The position numbers were made by a program, and so were the translations under genes. Of a stretch of 6,584 nucleotides of DNA, positions 4,997 through 6,584 are shown in pieces. The stretch comes from Anaerolineae bacterium (GTDB taxonomy: Bacteria; Chloroflexota; Anaerolineae; 4572-78), in assembly GCA_027022125.1 (NCBI GenBank), contig JALVZI010000564.1, positions 1 to 6,584 on the forward strand, in the 5' to 3' direction. Numbering within the stretch: the first letter of the stretch is position 1; each line of letters starts with the position of its first letter. Under the pieces are notes generated by a model that did no database searches, was not told the DNA's origin, and saw nothing but the letters and a program-made list of their open reading frames with translations.

Positions 4997-5935
4997 ATGT
5001 GGCAAGCATTTGTTGATTTAATTGCAACAATTTTAGAAGGGTTAAATAGCATCATCGCCGGGGTGGGTATTCCATACTCATTCGGTTTTGCGATTATTCT
5101 GTTTACCGTGTTGATAAAAGCAGTAACATTTCCGCTGAACCAAAAGCAGATGGAATCAACGCGGGCGACGCAAGAATTGCAGCCCCGCCTGAAAGAATTG
5201 CAGAAAAAGTACGGCAACGACAAAGAAAAACTGTCGAAAGCACAGATGGAACTGTACAAAGAAGCGGGGGTAAACCCGCTGGGCGGTTGTTTGCCGATGC
5301 TGATACAAATGCCAATTTGGTTCGCGTTGTATCAAGCTATTTACAAAATGGCGAGCACCTCCCCGTCGTTGAACGAGCGCTTTTTCTGGATTCCCAGTTT
5401 GGCGGGTCCCGTCGCCAATCGTTCTGCCGGGTTAACGTGGCTGTGGCCCTTTGTCAACGGCGCGCCGCCGATTGGCTGGGTGGACGCCATCAGTTATTTG
5501 ATTTTGCCGATTTTGCTGGTGGTGTCTCAATTGTACACCCAGCGAATGATGTCGCCGCAATCGAATGACCCCAACCAAAAAGCGATGAGTCAGGCGATGA
5601 TGCTGATGCCGCTGATGTTCGGCTATTTTGCCCTGATTGTGCCATCCGGGTTGACCCTTTACTGGTTTACCAATAATATTCTCAGTATGGCACAGCAATG
5701 GTGGATTAACCGTTCGATGGACAAAAAGAAAGCGGCAAAAGAACTGGCTGCCAAAAATGGCAACGGTTCGACAGTGGTAATTGACGGAAAATTGTCTGCA
5801 GAAAAACTACCCCCGGCATCAGAAGCCAATTCAAACGGTAATGATGCCGCTGACGGAGAGCAGGTAAAAACAGATGATGAACAATATGAAGCAAAAGCCA
5901 GTCGTCCAAAATCAAAACGAAAGCGTAAAAAGTAA
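4997..5935 (+). CDS. yidC: Membrane protein insertase YidC/Oxa1 family
   Basis: YidC inserts and folds inner-membrane proteins, alone or with SecYEG. The 312-residue protein lacks the large periplasmic domain of proteobacterial YidC and so resembles the Gram-positive/cyanobacterial/Oxa1 form; no lipoprotein signal is visible. An N-terminal hydrophobic helix precedes the first core segment (about 27-46, IPYSFGFAIILFTVLIKAVTFPL). K41 takes the place of the conserved arginine of the hydrophilic groove. A charged cytoplasmic hairpin spans about 48-92, followed by NPLGGCLPMLIQMPIWFALY (about 93-112) and further segments near 163-180 and 197-232. From about 241 the tail is long, polar and lysine-rich, ending KSKRKRKK, as in homologues that bind ribosomes through a basic tail. 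The last 62 bases also encode the start of jag in another frame. Confidence 0.96.
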   Translation: MWQAFVDLIATILEGLNSIIAGVGIPYSFGFAIILFTVLIKAVTFPLNQKQMESTRATQELQPRLKELQKKYGNDKEKLSKAQMELYKEAGVNPLGGCLPMLIQMPIWFALYQAIYKMASTSPSLNERFFWIPSLAGPVANRSAGLTWLWPFVNGAPPIGWVDAISYLILPILLVVSQLYTQRMMSPQSNDPNQKAMSQAMMLMPLMFGYFALIVPSGLTLYWFTNNILSMAQQWWINRSMDKKKAAKELAAKNGNGSTVVIDGKLSAEKLPPASEANSNGNDAADGEQVKTDDEQYEAKASRPKSKRKRKK

Positions 5936-6584
5936 AGGCAAAACCGTTGAAGAAGCGGTAGCCAACGGGTTAGCCCGGTTAAATTTAACCGAATCGCAAG
6001 TTGAAATTGAGGTAATCAATCAGGGCAGTCGTGGAATTTTAGGACTGGGCGCGGAAGATGCGGAAGTCATTTTGACCCCCAAAACTGCCGCCGACCCCAC
6101 TCCCGCCGCATCCGAGCCGCAGGTGGAAACTGCCGCCCCGGCGAGCGATGCCGGCGATACCGGTCTCGACCCGGCGCTGGCACAGCGCGCGGAAGAGGTT
6201 TTGCGCGAATTGCTGGCGAAAATGTCCATCAACGGCACGGTTACATCCCGTCTCGGCACGGATTTGGTGGAGGATGACGAAACGCCGCCAATGGTGCTCG
6301 ACATCACCGGTTCCGATTTGGGTTTGCTCATCGGTCGGCGCGGCGAAACTTTGCGCGCGCTGCAATTTGTCACCCGCCAGATTCTCAATAAAGAAATGGG
6401 ACGCTGGGTTCCGGTGGTGGTGGATGTGGAATCGTATCTGGCGCGCCGCCGAAAAACCCTGCAACAGTTGGCAATGCGAATGGCTGACCGGGTGGTGTTC
6501 AGCGGTCGGCGCGTGTCGCTGGAACCGATGCCGCCCAACGAGCGGCGCATCATCCATATGCAATTGCGCAATCACGATAAAGTT
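5874..6584 (+). CDS. khpB: Jag/KhpB family RNA-binding protein (Jag_N-KH-R3H), 3' end cut by the window
   Basis: The 237 codons visible encode an RNA-binding protein. Homologues of Jag (also EloR or KhpB) pair with KhpA and influence cell elongation and division in Gram-positive bacteria. The Jag_N domain spans about residues 20-68 (KTVEEAVANGL, then SRGILGLGAEDAEVIL). An acidic, Ala/Pro-rich linker covers about 69-100. A KH domain lies at about 104-185, with the GxxG loop IGRRGE at 153-158, and the R3H domain begins near 190, with PNERRIIHMQLRN at 221-233 just before the edge. No start codon exists in frame after the yidC stop. The start must therefore be ATG 5874, 5877 or 5886; I chose 5874, nine bases after AGCAGG (5859-5864). 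Overlap with yidC is thus at least 50 bp. yidC-jag adjacency is classical. Confidence 0.93.
   Translation, partial: MMNNMKQKPVVQNQNESVKSKGKTVEEAVANGLARLNLTESQVEIEVINQGSRGILGLGAEDAEVILTPKTAADPTPAASEPQVETAAPASDAGDTGLDPALAQRAEEVLRELLAKMSINGTVTSRLGTDLVEDDETPPMVLDITGSDLGLLIGRRGETLRALQFVTRQILNKEMGRWVPVVVDVESYLARRRKTLQQLAMRMADRVVFSGRRVSLEPMPPNERRIIHMQLRNHDKV

Noticed and set aside
6020..6575. Two minus-strand open frames opposite jag
   Set aside because: The plus strand encodes clear Jag_N, KH and R3H domains here; the antisense frames have no recognisable features.

Overview
The window is a bacterial chromosomal segment with ten complete genes and one 3'-truncated gene, all on the + strand and mostly tightly packed. 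All are core housekeeping families except a pair of response regulators. The YidC is short, with no large periplasmic domain, and has a long basic C-terminal tail. It is followed by a Jag/KhpB protein, and L34 starts MPKRT and is longer than usual. This, with moderate-to-high GC and short tandem intergenic repeats, argues against Proteobacteria. It would fit a deep-branching group such as Chloroflexota (Anaerolineae-like), but no single marker proves it, and the lineage is an inference of modest confidence.

Layout. (1) Bases 1-1786: pgeF and yggS (PLPBP) lie between unusual DNA made of 6-, 7- and 8-bp tandem repeats. The repeats sit before pgeF, between pgeF and yggS, and between yggS and proC, and they run into the coding ends. 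(2) Bases 1796-3189: proC, yggT and a DUF167/yggU gene form a compact unit, with a 4-bp stop/start overlap and then a 9-bp gap. (3) Bases 3190-4087: after a promoter-like gap come two tandem, paralogous, stand-alone receiver-domain response regulators with no kinase in view. (4) Bases 4088-6584: a near-consensus sigma-70-type promoter precedes the conserved rpmH-rnpA-yidD-yidC-jag operon. The jag gene begins inside the end of yidC and runs off the right edge.

How the genes relate. pgeF, yggS and yggT are the homologues of the ylmD-ylmE-ylmG genes that flank the division cluster in many bacteria; here proC occupies the interval where Gram-positive relatives carry sepF. The rpmH block combines ribosome assembly (L34), tRNA 5' maturation (RnpA), inner-membrane protein insertion (YidD, YidC) and an RNA-binding regulator (Jag/KhpB). 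It is often near the replication origin, but I see neither dnaA nor DnaA-box clusters here.

I found no tRNA, rRNA, CRISPR array, insertion sequence or phage gene. I do not see a new multi-gene system. The most unusual material is the repeat patchwork at 1-1786, followed by the forced yidC/jag overlap and the orphan regulator pair. No stretch longer than 300 bases lacks a gene; the longest gap is the repeat-filled one between yggS and proC.
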